DNA of 27,993 nucleotides from Mesostigma viride (taxonomy: Eukaryota > Streptophyta > Mesostigmatophyceae > Mesostigmatales > Mesostigmataceae): contig RPFO01002003.1 of assembly GCA_009746045.1 (NCBI GenBank), forward strand, positions 1 to 27,993. The letters run 5' to 3'. The notes under the pieces are model-generated. The model saw nothing but the letters and a program-made list of their open reading frames with translations. It was not told the origin of the DNA and did no database searches. This document shows, piece after piece, positions 9,548 through 17,936 of this stretch. The translations under genes and the position numbers were made by a program. Each line of letters starts with the position of its first letter. Position 1 is the first letter of the stretch.

Positions 9548-9896
9548 GGTGGTGTGAGCGCGAGAGTGCGGATTGTCGTGGGAGAGTCCGCCTTTATTCC
9601 CGTGGGAGATCTCCCACGAGGAATCGAATCGTGTCGGCTTGTCGGTTACGTCGTGTCGGTCGACCGTGTCGTCATGCAGGTTGAAGTTCGAGACCATTCT
9701 GGAAGGTTGTATACCGTATGCTTAGAAAAAAAAAAGTTTCGATTAAAAAATTTCAGTTCGTCTAAAAACCACACAGACCCTCGAACCTCGACCCTTGAGA
9801 AAAATGGTCCCATGGAACTTTTTTATTTCCTGTATAATGCATGCAGTTTAGGATATCCTTTTCGACATTCATGAAAATTTCCCACGGGAAAACTGT
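9548..9896 (-). promoter_or_regulatory. Intergenic region with ACGGGAAA-type near-palindromes and TATA-like box upstream of the primase-helicase
   Basis: About 350 bp between the recombinase stop and the chosen primase-helicase start. On the minus strand a TATA-like AATAAAGG (about 9591-9599) lies about 45-50 nt before the ATG. Around it sit three copies of the CCCACG/CGTGGG motif seen many times in the TIRs (about 9577-9583, 9598-9610 and 9610-9623), and a perfect-arm copy TTTCCCACGGGAAA lies at 9878-9891. The middle is AT-rich with an A10 run. The function (promoter, operator or origin) is inference. Confidence 0.5.
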
Positions 9897-11180
9897 CTAC
9901 TTTTTCCTCGGCCTCAGCCGACGTCCGCCAGTCTCGCCGCCCTGGGGAGAGGGGTCCCCCGCCTGCCGCTCGTAAACGGCTCCTGTAAGTACGTCGTGCC
10001 CCATCAAGTCACCAGCCCATTTTCGCTTTTTCCACGAAGCGCCCTTCAAGAAACGGGTGATGTACGCCTGCCTCGTTGCATCAATGCCGTGGTAGATGCG
10101 GTTGTACTTCGCAGAATAATACTCGTGCTTCATGTATTCGCCTGGATTTTTTGGGTCCTCGAACACGTACTTCTGATCAGCTCGAGCCTGCAACGCGTTA
10201 ATCAGCTTCTTGTACCCGTCTGGAATTTGGTAGTCGTACGTGCCGTACGTCTCTGCCGTCTTAAAACGTTGAATTATCATGCGGCGCTCGCTCGGAATGT
10301 ATCCGTTCTCGTGTGGCTCGAGCTCGCTGATAGAACTGACGATGCGCATTTTGTCGTGGTCGTACCTGGTCGGTGGCAGTTTCTCGCCGGACAGGTAAAT
10401 AAGACCCATCAAAGCGGCGTCAGACGTAGGGTCCTTTTTGTACTCGGCGGCGGCGATCCGCTGGAGCTGCTCGTACGTGTACCTCAGTGGCTTGCTCTCG
10501 GCCCTGTCGAATTTCCTGTCGAGATCGCCGACCTTCAGCTCATTGACTCGAGCAGCGTACGCGTCCGTCACGTCGCGTGGGAGCCTCTTCTCAGGTGGCA
10601 TCATTCGATTCACCCCGTTTATCACTCCGAGCAAGTTCTTCTCGTTCTCCCTCCACGCATCCTCTTTCGAGTGTGCGAGCTTGCGTTTGGGTTCCGAGGT
10701 TTCGTGGACGACGCGCAGGACACGGGCGGTGTCTGCGAGGCAGTCGACTGATTCGTCCTGCGAGCACCCCATTTTGTCAAGGAGAACTCGCAGCCTGCCG
10801 ATATACCCCTTCGCGGTTTTGCGCGTCGCCCCGCGCTCTCTCGAGGGCCTGCCAGGCTCGTGATGCTCTGGCCGGGAATCCGCTGCGGCGACGGCCTCGT
10901 TGAACGTCCAATATCGTCCATCAGTAGGTCGCGCAGGCGGTTCCTCGTGGTGCGGTGGCTCCGGCGAGGGTGGAGAGGTCGCCTGCAAGCCGATTTTTTC
11001 CGCGCACTCGGGGTTATTTGCGATCCATCGGTCACTGGGATTCCAGACGCCCTTCTTGACCTTGCTTTTCGCCGAGATGCAGTTCGTCTGGTCGCGGGCG
11101 ATTGCTCGCCTCTTCGCCTGGGCCCGTCGCCATTGCTCGCGACGCTCCTCTACGGTCACCGTCATCTGATGACTGAACAT
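9897..11180 (-). CDS. Tyrosine recombinase/integrase
   Basis: A 427-aa protein (422 aa if it starts at the second Met, 11165). The C-terminal half carries the tyrosine-recombinase catalytic set in order: Arg272 in PPTRYDHDKM, a beta-hairpin Lys307 in FKTAETYG, Arg370 in IDATRQAYIT (Asp replaces the usual first His of HxxR), His395 in LMGHDVLTG and the nucleophile Tyr403 in AVYER. The N-terminus (1-110) is basic then Pro-rich, and a SAM-like core-binding region spans about 120-250. The reaction expected is site-specific strand exchange for integration and excision of the element. A TATAAAAA box at 11204-11211 lies 24 nt before the first ATG and 39 nt before the second, which favours the second start. 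The C-terminal 20 residues are Gly/Arg-rich. The gene is intact; the TIRs with their repeated motifs are its plausible substrates (inference). Confidence 0.87.
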   Translation of the reverse strand: MFSHQMTVTVEERREQWRRAQAKRRAIARDQTNCISAKSKVKKGVWNPSDRWIANNPECAEKIGLQATSPPSPEPPHHEEPPARPTDGRYWTFNEAVAAADSRPEHHEPGRPSRERGATRKTAKGYIGRLRVLLDKMGCSQDESVDCLADTARVLRVVHETSEPKRKLAHSKEDAWRENEKNLLGVINGVNRMMPPEKRLPRDVTDAYAARVNELKVGDLDRKFDRAESKPLRYTYEQLQRIAAAEYKKDPTSDAALMGLIYLSGEKLPPTRYDHDKMRIVSSISELEPHENGYIPSERRMIIQRFKTAETYGTYDYQIPDGYKKLINALQARADQKYVFEDPKNPGEYMKHEYYSAKYNRIYHGIDATRQAYITRFLKGASWKKRKWAGDLMGHDVLTGAVYERQAGDPSPQGGETGGRRLRPRKK

Positions 11181-11349
11181 GAGACAATTTTTTGGCTCGA
11201 GGCTTTTTATACCCTACGGGGTGGATCCTTGGGCGCCCTCGAGGCCGTTTCGGTTCGTGTCGTTTTTCCGTTTTGGAGGGTGAGCGCCCACGTGGACGCC
11301 TGCGATCGCCCACCAAGGCGAGGATGGCCAATCGGATTTCGGGGCTCAT
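11032..11349 (-). CDS. Small basic protein with AT-hook-like motif, overlapping the recombinase gene
   Basis: A 105-aa open frame beginning MSPEIRLAILALVGD. Its ATG overlaps the stop codon of the preceding 59-aa ORF (ATGA overlap). Residues about 20-60 are strongly basic and contain RPRGRPR, the core of an AT-hook DNA-binding motif, suggesting a DNA-associated protein. The last half overlaps the first 50 codons of the recombinase in another frame, so one of the two is compressed or this ORF is partly accidental. The recombinase TATA box lies within it. The frame is also open upstream of this Met, but that part is covered by the 59-aa ORF. No family is recognised. Confidence 0.35.
   Translation of the reverse strand: MSPEIRLAILALVGDRRRPRGRSPSKTEKRHEPKRPRGRPRIHPVGYKKPRAKKLSHVQSSDDGDRRGASRAMATGPGEEASNRPRPDELHLGEKQGQEGRLESQ
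11204..11211 (-). promoter_or_regulatory. TATA box of the tyrosine recombinase gene
   Basis: The minus strand reads TATAAAAA in a GC-rich setting, 24-39 nt upstream of the two possible recombinase start codons. A eukaryotic TATA box usually sits 25-30 nt before the transcription start, which would place that start close to 11180 and make the Met at 11165 the likelier first codon. Confidence 0.55.
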
Positions 11350-11525
11350 GTCGTGACAGTGGACGGAATCGTGTCGTGGTGGCCTGCTTCTTGAAGGATC
11401 CTGACGACACGTTCTAGAGTTTTCTGCCCCAGTCGAGAACCCGAACAATATCGGAGGAGTGCTTGGGTGTCCAACACGTACTCCTTCTCGGCGCCTGCGT
11501 ATCGTTTGATGGACGGAATATCCAT
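11346..11525 (-). CDS. Hypothetical 59-aa protein
   Basis: A small ORF starting MDIPSIKRYAGAEKEYVLD, 22 nt downstream of the ATPase stop on the same strand and overlapping the next ORF by an ATGA junction. The sequence is charged and probably helical (QALLRYC..., KTLERVVRILQEAG). The tight spacing to both neighbours is the main support. No domain is recognised and no function can be given. Confidence 0.5.
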   Translation of the reverse strand: MDIPSIKRYAGAEKEYVLDTQALLRYCSGSRLGQKTLERVVRILQEAGHHDTIPSTVTT

Positions 11526-11547
11526 AGTATATCATGTTCAGAGAAAA

Positions 11548-12432
11548 TTATTTTATCGAGAGAAATGTATTGAAGTTTCGACGAAACATTTTTTTCGGGT
11601 CGCGCTGGTCGAAGTCGACAGCAAAGAAGTCGTGAGGATCGTCCTTGACGGCGTGGTCCCATAGCGCGAGAAACTCATCCGGCGCCACAGACCCCGCGCT
11701 CTCTTCCGCGATCTGTCGCGCGGCTCGATGGTCCTTCGTTCTGAACAGCGCAAGAAACGATATATTCGCTCGCACTGCTCGTGGTACGCCACCGCTCGTG
11801 TACGCCTGTGTCAGGAAAATCATGCTCGTGAGGAAGTGTCTGTGTTTGAACGCGAAAGCCGCAACAGCGTTTTTGCTAGAGCTCTGATAGAGGGCACTGC
11901 CTTGCATGTCGTCTATCAGAATGAGCGACGAAGGAGGACCGTGCTCGAACCTTGTCGCAGGTTTATCCCAGTTCATTGCATCAAGGCGTAGGTACATGGA
12001 GAGGTCCATGAGTTCTGCGTTTTTTTTCCCATCCACGTATTCGCGTTTGAACGTTTCCCAGACCTTGAGATCGTCCTTGTACCTCTCGTATTCGTGGAGG
12101 TCAGACTTTATATGATCTATCATCCCATCGAATGCCAGGTTAGAGTAGACTTCCATCGTCATAGCTGGTTCCGGGAGCTCCTTGTATTTCGGCTCCGTGT
12201 GGGCACTCCCTGAAATGAGGTACAGCTTGTCGAATGAGTTGTTAGCAAAGTAAGCCTTCGCCATGTTGACTGCCGATGTAGTTTTCCCAGACCGTCGAGC
12301 TCCGCAGAAGTTTGCGATGAAATGAAGACTCGGCATATTCGGTGGAGCAGGACGCTGTGGGGCGTATCGTTGCTTGATGTCTTTGTTCTCAAGTGAATGA
12401 ATTCGTCGCTCTTCGATGATAGCCATTATCAT
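11548..12432 (-). CDS. A32/FtsK-HerA-type genome-packaging ATPase
   Basis: A 294-aa protein predicted to pump DNA into capsids. Walker A is GARRSGKTT (residues 44-52), Walker B is LILIDDM (170-176), and the KHRHFLTSMIFLTQAY block (196-211) matches the conserved RH...Q region of the A32-like packaging ATPases of PLVs, virophages and large DNA viruses. The length fits that family. Start: ATG at 12432, with a second in-frame ATG two codons later. It lies 12 nt downstream of the stop of the frameshifted coiled-coil gene and 22 nt upstream of a small ORF, so the block is nearly continuous on the minus strand. The reading frame is intact. Confidence 0.9.
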   Translation of the reverse strand: MIMAIIEERRIHSLENKDIKQRYAPQRPAPPNMPSLHFIANFCGARRSGKTTSAVNMAKAYFANNSFDKLYLISGSAHTEPKYKELPEPAMTMEVYSNLAFDGMIDHIKSDLHEYERYKDDLKVWETFKREYVDGKKNAELMDLSMYLRLDAMNWDKPATRFEHGPPSSLILIDDMQGSALYQSSSKNAVAAFAFKHRHFLTSMIFLTQAYTSGGVPRAVRANISFLALFRTKDHRAARQIAEESAGSVAPDEFLALWDHAVKDDPHDFFAVDFDQRDPKKMFRRNFNTFLSIK

Positions 12433-12444
12433 TCTGAAGACATT

Positions 12445-12971
12445 TTAATCGTCCAGACTAGCAAGGAGAGACGCGCGGATGGCGGCCATGCGCATCTCGT
12501 ATGGCGTCATCGCGACAGGTGGCGGTGGTGGAGGTGGGAGCTGTCGGGTCTTGATCGGGGGTGGCGGAGAGTCCGGCTCTGTCTCCTTGGGCTTTCGACC
12601 CCGTCTTGGTTTTGGCGTGTCGGCGGGGGTTGAGGCGACGGAATCTTCAGCGAGAAGGCGTTCAATCCGCGATTTGTTACGGCTTCTTGCAGCTCGAGTT
12701 CGACTAGCCTTTGCCGCTGAATCTCCAATTCCTTTGCAAGGACCTTTCGTTTCGTTATCTCTGCCTCCTTTTCTTCGTTTCGTCTCTTCTCCCTCTCGGC
12801 TTTTGCGCGTTGCTGGTAAACCCTCATTTTGTCGCGAAGGGCTTTTTTCTGTTCATCATTCAGCGGTTGTCCCTTTCGAATTGTCTTGACCAGGTCAACC
12901 TGCTCTTCCCGCGTCTCGGCGAAGGTTTCGTCTTGGTAGCTCGTTGGGGTCTCTGAAGCCTCAGAGGCCAT
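12445..12971 (-). pseudogene. Coiled-coil, proline-rich-tail protein interrupted by a frameshift
   Basis: From the ATG at 12971 the first frame gives a charged, helical protein (DEQKKALRDKMRVYQQRAK..., then Glu/Lys/Arg-rich repeats, about residues 35-100). Near 12640-12690 good coding potential passes to the frame one base back, which encodes a basic segment (RSRNKSRIERLLAED), PKPRRGRKPKE, a proline run and the C-terminus YEMRMAAIRASLLASLDD before TAA at 12445. The original frame instead runs on as His/Arg/Ser-rich noise to 12507. No long homopolymer marks the switch. It may be a true indel, an assembly error or programmed frameshifting. It heads the minus-strand block, 24 bp from the divergent 921-aa gene. 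The product could be a scaffold or DNA-binding virion protein, but this is unproven. Confidence 0.6.
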
Positions 12972-12995
12972 GTTTATATTCTAGGTAGATAATAA
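12972..12995. promoter_or_regulatory. Divergent promoter region of 24 bp between the two gene blocks
   Basis: The minus-strand coiled-coil gene starts at 12971 and the plus-strand 921-aa gene at 12996. The 24 bp between them is AT-rich (TTTATATT and GATAATAA). Both transcripts must start within this spacer or inside the opposite gene, so a very compact shared promoter is implied. Confidence 0.5.
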
Positions 12996-15761
12996 ATGGT
13001 CGTTCTAACAACATTGAGCAGACCGACCAATCTCGCCACCGGGTTAACGCTCGACCCTGAAATGGAGGAGCGTGTTTCTAACATCGAAACAGACATAGAT
13101 GGGCTTCAAGCTAGCGTGACGTTACTTCTTGGCATTTCACATCCATTCGATGAGTCACTCGTTGTCGACGGATTCAAAATTTTCTACCCGAGCCAGCCGA
13201 CAAATGTGCGACTCGGAGACAATTACGACGACGAGACCGCAAGCGACCCATCGGAACTTGCTTACAGTCTCGTCGTGAATGGGTATTCCTATTTTAAATC
13301 AGGGACTACTTTAGTCGACGATCTCACTCTAAATGAACCTTACCTTACGGCGAAAGTGGGAGCGACCCAGTACCACGTCTTCGACTTTAGCCCTGATACG
13401 TTGCTAGACCCTGGTGGCAGAGTCCTGACCCGCGCGCAATTGGACTACCTTTTTGACCAACACGGGGTAGGCAAAACGTCGATAGCTAACTTGAACGGGG
13501 ATTTCGTCCTCCATCTCGAAGACGGGACGACCGTGTCGCACCAAAACGCGTTCAACGTCATCAATGACCAGGATGTGCGAGTCCAGCTGCCCTACAACGT
13601 TACGAATGGCGACGCGAGTGGAATCTGTAAGTTTACCTATCGCGACTACCACACGACCCAGGCGCGCACGGGGGAGAGCGTTGTGGACGGAGAGGTAGGA
13701 TATCCATACTTTTCCGACTCTTTCTATGGTCTCGGCGGATCTCGATTTAACGGCCTCCCTCTCCGCGTGGAGTTGTTGTCTTTCGCCACGATTCGCGACG
13801 ACAACCGCCGCCTTCCACTAACTGGGAGATCCTTCACCATCACGCGTACATACTCGCCACTGACGGACTGGCGAATGGGTCCGATTGACCCTGTGAACGC
13901 ACTCTACTGGAGCACCAATCCAACCACCGCTAATTGGGAGGTCGTAGAGGGAACGACCCTCAAACAGGGCATAAAGATGACGACCCCCTTCGCATACCAA
14001 CGCAAACTCCCCATCAGGTGGTACATGAATTCCACCCAGCTCACGCCGACCACTCCGACCATCGGCGGAGTCTCCCTCTCGCAAAACGGGGGACTGCGCG
14101 GGGAAGACGCCGTAATCACCGCGCCAGTCGCGGCAGATAGTAACAAGTATATGAACTACGAGATAGACGTCTACAACGACTCGACCCTCACCTCCTACAC
14201 CACCCACAAAGGAGGGGTGATGGTATGCGTTTCAAAAATGAGCCAACTGCACTCCGGCATCCGGACACCAAGTTCCTACATTTCATATCTAAATCCTGTA
14301 AAAATCGCGATCAACGGCGTCTACGCGGACCATGATGTGGGGTGGGGAAAGTCGTTGCCTCCTCTCACCGGTTTTCATCTGTTGGCGAACGGAGTATCTC
14401 AAGGGGCCTTGGATGGGACGTTGAAGACAACGACGTTTCAAAATCCATCCGAAGGCGATGATGTAGAACTCAGATACAGGATCGTAACCGTAAAGGACTC
14501 GCCAAACCTGTCAGGAGAGACCGTGGAGATAGACGGCCCCGCTACGACGCTCCATTCTCTAGAATCATTCTCGCGCCACTCCGTGACCACGCTGCAAGCA
14601 GAAGCTTCGAAATACTACTTTGAAGGGTCTCCCGAAAAATTCTTTTTTGTAAAAACAGCCACTCCGGCACCAAGCAAATGTGTTGTTTTTTCAGAGCAGC
14701 TCATCGACGGCCCATTTCTATTGTGTTTTCGGCTATATTTGGGCAGCAACGATGCTTTCGTCTCGTTTGCAGAAAATACTATGTCTTTGACGAATAAATA
14801 TCACCCGGCCACGACAGATGCCCATCAGAATTGGAGAAATGCGGCTACGACGCATTGGGGTATGCTGGGTATCAATCTGCACCATAGTGACTATGCACTC
14901 GACCTGTTTGACAATCTGAAGTCGAAGGTTCGATACACGTTAAACTCATCATGGAGACAACAAAACAGCTACTGGGTGGCATTTCGAAGAAAATCGGATG
15001 GGAAGGTGGAGCGTTATATATCCAAAACAACTCCTCAAGAACTTAGTGACATGACTAAAATCTCAAACTCGTCCGGTATATTTACAACCACTCCTACAGA
15101 CATTCTTGACCCGTACATTCCGATGCCCCTCCGACCAGTCTTCCACTTGAGCGGAGAGTACCACGGCGCGTATGTCTGGCCAATCAAAGATGACCTACAA
15201 GACATAGAGTTCGACTCTCTAAAAACCAACAACCCATCCGGATCGTACACAGCCGTCGGAGACGTGTTGGAGCTGCGTCACAGGTCCACCTCGTCGAGGA
15301 ATTGTAGCATTTTTGGCAAATATAGCGTCACAAAACCCGTACCGGGTGTGGCGGATACTTGGTTTAAGGAGCTAACACTCACGAATGAGAGTGTCATCCG
15401 CACGGTTGTTAAGTGTCCCGATGTTCAATACGGCGTGCAAATGAACCAATATACTGCCAAAATATATGGGATTCTACCAGCTCGTCAGTCGGTAAGGAAG
15501 TTTTATGTAAGACTTGGATTTTCAAACACCAAGTTGAGCAATGATCCGTTGCTTATCAGCGTAGTCGTTGGAGAAGCGTGGACTGGCGGTTTTTCTACAA
15601 CGACAATATCAAAATCCTCGTCGTACGTTGACATAACCTGTGATCATATTTCACTGGTTGATCCTCCAGTTACTGGTATGATCCATTTGGCGACCGTGAC
15701 GTTCCAGGTATTAGATCCAACAGTATCTGGCCCGACCCGCTTTTATTTGCTTCTAGCCTAA
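12996..15761 (+). CDS. Large putative virion protein, 921 aa, family unknown
   Basis: The first and longest gene of the plus-strand virion block. The N-terminus has a short predicted coiled coil (LDPEMEERVSNIETDIDGLQ, about residues 19-38). The rest is rich in Thr, Ser, Asn, Val and Tyr with regular alternation of hydrophobic and polar residues, as in beta-rich fibre or minor capsid proteins. No signal peptide or transmembrane helix is apparent. The C-terminal 100 residues look like a beta-sandwich (LLISVVVGEAW..., ATVTFQVLD). The frame is intact over 2.7 kb, which argues against uniformly bad sequence. Its place before the capsid genes suggests a structural role such as a spike, fibre or internal capsid protein. 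I do not recognise the family. Confidence 0.8.
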   Translation: MVVLTTLSRPTNLATGLTLDPEMEERVSNIETDIDGLQASVTLLLGISHPFDESLVVDGFKIFYPSQPTNVRLGDNYDDETASDPSELAYSLVVNGYSYFKSGTTLVDDLTLNEPYLTAKVGATQYHVFDFSPDTLLDPGGRVLTRAQLDYLFDQHGVGKTSIANLNGDFVLHLEDGTTVSHQNAFNVINDQDVRVQLPYNVTNGDASGICKFTYRDYHTTQARTGESVVDGEVGYPYFSDSFYGLGGSRFNGLPLRVELLSFATIRDDNRRLPLTGRSFTITRTYSPLTDWRMGPIDPVNALYWSTNPTTANWEVVEGTTLKQGIKMTTPFAYQRKLPIRWYMNSTQLTPTTPTIGGVSLSQNGGLRGEDAVITAPVAADSNKYMNYEIDVYNDSTLTSYTTHKGGVMVCVSKMSQLHSGIRTPSSYISYLNPVKIAINGVYADHDVGWGKSLPPLTGFHLLANGVSQGALDGTLKTTTFQNPSEGDDVELRYRIVTVKDSPNLSGETVEIDGPATTLHSLESFSRHSVTTLQAEASKYYFEGSPEKFFFVKTATPAPSKCVVFSEQLIDGPFLLCFRLYLGSNDAFVSFAENTMSLTNKYHPATTDAHQNWRNAATTHWGMLGINLHHSDYALDLFDNLKSKVRYTLNSSWRQQNSYWVAFRRKSDGKVERYISKTTPQELSDMTKISNSSGIFTTTPTDILDPYIPMPLRPVFHLSGEYHGAYVWPIKDDLQDIEFDSLKTNNPSGSYTAVGDVLELRHRSTSSRNCSIFGKYSVTKPVPGVADTWFKELTLTNESVIRTVVKCPDVQYGVQMNQYTAKIYGILPARQSVRKFYVRLGFSNTKLSNDPLLISVVVGEAWTGGFSTTTISKSSSYVDITCDHISLVDPPVTGMIHLATVTFQVLDPTVSGPTRFYLLLA

Positions 15762-15808
15762 GCTACTATTATGGTTCAAGCCTGTCGTCAATTGGCGGCA
15801 ATCACGGG

Positions 15809-16306
15809 ATGGACGTGGCCCTGTATGAAGATGTCCGAGAAACTAGGCGTATATCGCACACGATATTGGAAGCAGATTCTTTGGTCGGTCTGAGGCAGCC
15901 CATATACGACTACCCGCTTCCGCAATTTTGGCACGGCGCCCCTGTGGCCGTGATGTCTTTCCACGACCCGGCCACACAATCGGAACTAACTCTTCCGACC
16001 GCGTTGACCAATATCCTTGTCAGGTTAACATTTGATAACAACCCACCAACGATTCTCGACATATCAAACCCATATCGCTTAACGGCTAGCGGCCTGTCCG
16101 TCTGGCCGGTAAACGTTATAATTGGCAGCAACTGGAATGTTGTTTCAGGATACGAGGAGGATGACGGGGTGTTTGAAATCGCATTGCGGATTCCTCGCAT
16201 CACCACTGACACGTCAACAAACATAGCACTCTCTACGGCGTTTTGCAAGTCGCGCGCTGGAAAAATGGCCGTGTCGACTAACAAGACCCTCACTTGGACG
16301 TTATAA
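15809..16306 (+). CDS. Hypothetical virion-block protein, 165 aa
   Basis: It starts MDVALYEDVRETRRISH, 47 nt after the preceding stop; the frame is open further upstream but has no earlier ATG. The composition is beta-rich and soluble (LTNILVRLTFDNNPPTILDIS, WPVNVIIGSNWNVV) with no membrane segment. The product ends in KTLTWTL, 22 nt before the zinc-finger gene. It probably belongs to the virion set, given its position between the 921-aa gene and the capsid genes. No family is recognised. Confidence 0.65.
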   Translation: MDVALYEDVRETRRISHTILEADSLVGLRQPIYDYPLPQFWHGAPVAVMSFHDPATQSELTLPTALTNILVRLTFDNNPPTILDISNPYRLTASGLSVWPVNVIIGSNWNVVSGYEEDDGVFEIALRIPRITTDTSTNIALSTAFCKSRAGKMAVSTNKTLTWTL

Positions 16307-16328
16307 AAATCTATGATTATATGCAGAA

Positions 16329-16832
16329 ATGGCAAGGCGTCAGAAATCAGCACGGCGCCGTCCTTCAAGTAAAAGGGGAAAACCGAAGCGTAAGGTCGCA
16401 CCCCAGTCGCAGGTGACCGCTTCATCGACCAACACCATTGTCATCCACAGCGCGCCGGTCCGAAGAGCGGTGAACAAAGGGAAGGTCGCAGAGGCGCGAG
16501 GGTTCAAGGATGCCCTTCTCATGGCGTCAGTGATGGCGAACTCTAGACCGGTCGCGTACCCCCCGTTGTCCGCGTATGCCCAACCGGCCCCTGTCGCGCC
16601 GGCTCCCGAACCGGTTGTCGTCGATGAAGCAGTGGCGGCACCCCCGGAGCCTGCGGGTGTACCTGTCGGGAAACGAGTCCAGGTGGGAGGCGCGAGGTGG
16701 AAATGCCCACAACCCGGGTGTAAGAGCACGTTCGCAAACGAAAAAAACCTCCTGCTGCATCTCAGGAGGGTCCACAACACGGTCGTGGGAATTCCAAAAG
16801 AAGGCGCTGAAAAAAATCTCACAGAAGAGTAA
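16329..16832 (+). CDS. Basic C2H2 zinc-finger protein, putative virion DNA-binding/core protein
   Basis: A 167-aa protein. Residues 1-24 are very Arg/Lys-rich (MARRQKSARRRPSSKRGK), as in DNA-condensing core proteins. Residues 75-112 form an Ala/Pro/Val-rich linker. A single classical C2H2 finger follows: Cys126, Cys131, His144, His149 (C-x4-C-x12-H-x4-H) with the usual Phe and Leu core residues. The stop is 2 nt before the next ATG. A basic tail plus one finger, embedded among capsid genes, suggests a packaged DNA-binding protein or late regulator. The role is inference; the finger is directly visible. Confidence 0.75.
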   Translation: MARRQKSARRRPSSKRGKPKRKVAPQSQVTASSTNTIVIHSAPVRRAVNKGKVAEARGFKDALLMASVMANSRPVAYPPLSAYAQPAPVAPAPEPVVVDEAVAAPPEPAGVPVGKRVQVGGARWKCPQPGCKSTFANEKNLLLHLRRVHNTVVGIPKEGAEKNLTEE

Positions 16833-16834
16833 AC

Positions 16835-17179
16835 ATGAGCAGCCCGCTGTTCACTGACGCCGAGATGCTCGAGATCTCTCAATGGATGACCCTCCATCCA
16901 AATGTCCCACGAGAGTTCATTGAGGCAGCCATGCTCTACTGTAAGAAGAAGCCACTCACAGGGAAGACAAGGCGCGCCATGAAAAGGGCATCGGCGAAAA
17001 TTGAGGAAGGCGTCGTCAAGGTTTTTGGGACAAACGAAATTACTTCTGAGCTATTGTCAGAAGAAGTGGCCGATGAAGGAGTTCATCCAGGAAACGCTGA
17101 CACTCACTCTTCGCACGGAGAACCGAACTCGCGGGACGCTAGTGGATCCGGTATGGGACATCCCGGCGGGACTCCTTGA
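16835..17179 (+). CDS. Hypothetical 114-aa protein overlapping the penton gene
   Basis: It starts 2 nt after the zinc-finger stop. Residues 1-60 look like a compact helical domain (FTDAEMLEISQWMTLHPNVP, REFIEAAMLYCKKKP, then basic KTRRAMKRASAKIEE). The C-terminal 35 residues are Ser/Gly/His-rich and overlap the penton N-terminus by about 107 nt in another frame, so this tail may be constrained by the penton. No family is recognised; a small virion accessory protein is plausible. Confidence 0.6.
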   Translation: MSSPLFTDAEMLEISQWMTLHPNVPREFIEAAMLYCKKKPLTGKTRRAMKRASAKIEEGVVKVFGTNEITSELLSEEVADEGVHPGNADTHSSHGEPNSRDASGSGMGHPGGTP

Positions 17180-17936
17180 CGATTATCACGACGTCGGGCT
17201 TACCCTCATGACCATCCCGTTTGAACAGACTCACATCAGCGAAGGAAACCGATACTTCACTGTCCGTTTGTCTGGCAGCGAGTCCCCTACGAAGGTGACC
17301 TTGCCGCTCGGCTCGTACACGACTATCGAAAACCGAAAAAACATAGAGGAAGCTTTGAAGGCGGTAGATCCTGGGTTCTCGGTCACGTACAACAGGGCGA
17401 CTAGTCTTTTTACCGTGACAAATGCCACCGAGTTCTCTGTCGCGGTGGATGAGCCCACGGGCCGGGTGTTGGGGCTCATGGAAGGATCATATCCTTTCAC
17501 AGGTGTCCTCGCTAGCAACCGGCCAGCAACGAATGGGAGACTGAGAATGGTGTATGTATACAGCGACATCGTTCGAGGAAACGTGATATCATCGTCGACA
17601 GGCACGGGATATGGAGGCCTTTTGGCCGTCTGTCCCAACATGTCGCAGTTCTTAGAACCCATTGTTTGGCAGGCAGCGACCCCTTTGTGGCAGCATCTCA
17701 AGGACTCTCCCAGCAACATCACGATCCGACTGCTCGACGAGGACGACGCTCCTATAACTGTCTACTCGGATTGGGCTCTTCAGCTCTCCTTCCGCATAAG
17801 CCCTCAGAAGGCGATGGGAATAGAGGCGAGGAAGATCGGGAGCGTTTTGAAGTATATGGCCCTTGACAGGACCGTCCAGCCACAAACCAGATTTATTTCT
17901 CAGCCATCTAGTACTATCGAGGACGATGAAAGTTAA
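17073..17936 (+). CDS. Penton-like minor capsid protein
   Basis: A 287-aa protein starting MKEFIQETLTLTLRTEN. The frame is open to 17001 with an earlier Met, but that extension only shadows the 114-aa gene, so 17073 is preferred. Two blocks are typical of the penton/minor capsid proteins of PLVs, adintoviruses and virophages: VYVYSDIVRGNVI followed by GGLLAVCP (about residues 160-188), and IRLLDEDDAPITVYSDWALQ (about 218-237). The family is a single jelly roll that occupies capsid vertices. The gene overlaps the next one by 11 nt (ATGAAAGTTAA). The frame is intact. Confidence 0.82.
   Translation: MKEFIQETLTLTLRTENRTRGTLVDPVWDIPAGLLDDYHDVGLTLMTIPFEQTHISEGNRYFTVRLSGSESPTKVTLPLGSYTTIENRKNIEEALKAVDPGFSVTYNRATSLFTVTNATEFSVAVDEPTGRVLGLMEGSYPFTGVLASNRPATNGRLRMVYVYSDIVRGNVISSSTGTGYGGLLAVCPNMSQFLEPIVWQAATPLWQHLKDSPSNITIRLLDEDDAPITVYSDWALQLSFRISPQKAMGIEARKIGSVLKYMALDRTVQPQTRFISQPSSTIEDDES

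Noticed and set aside
9996-10751. Plus-strand ORF of 251 aa
   Set aside because: Antisense shadow of the tyrosine recombinase gene.
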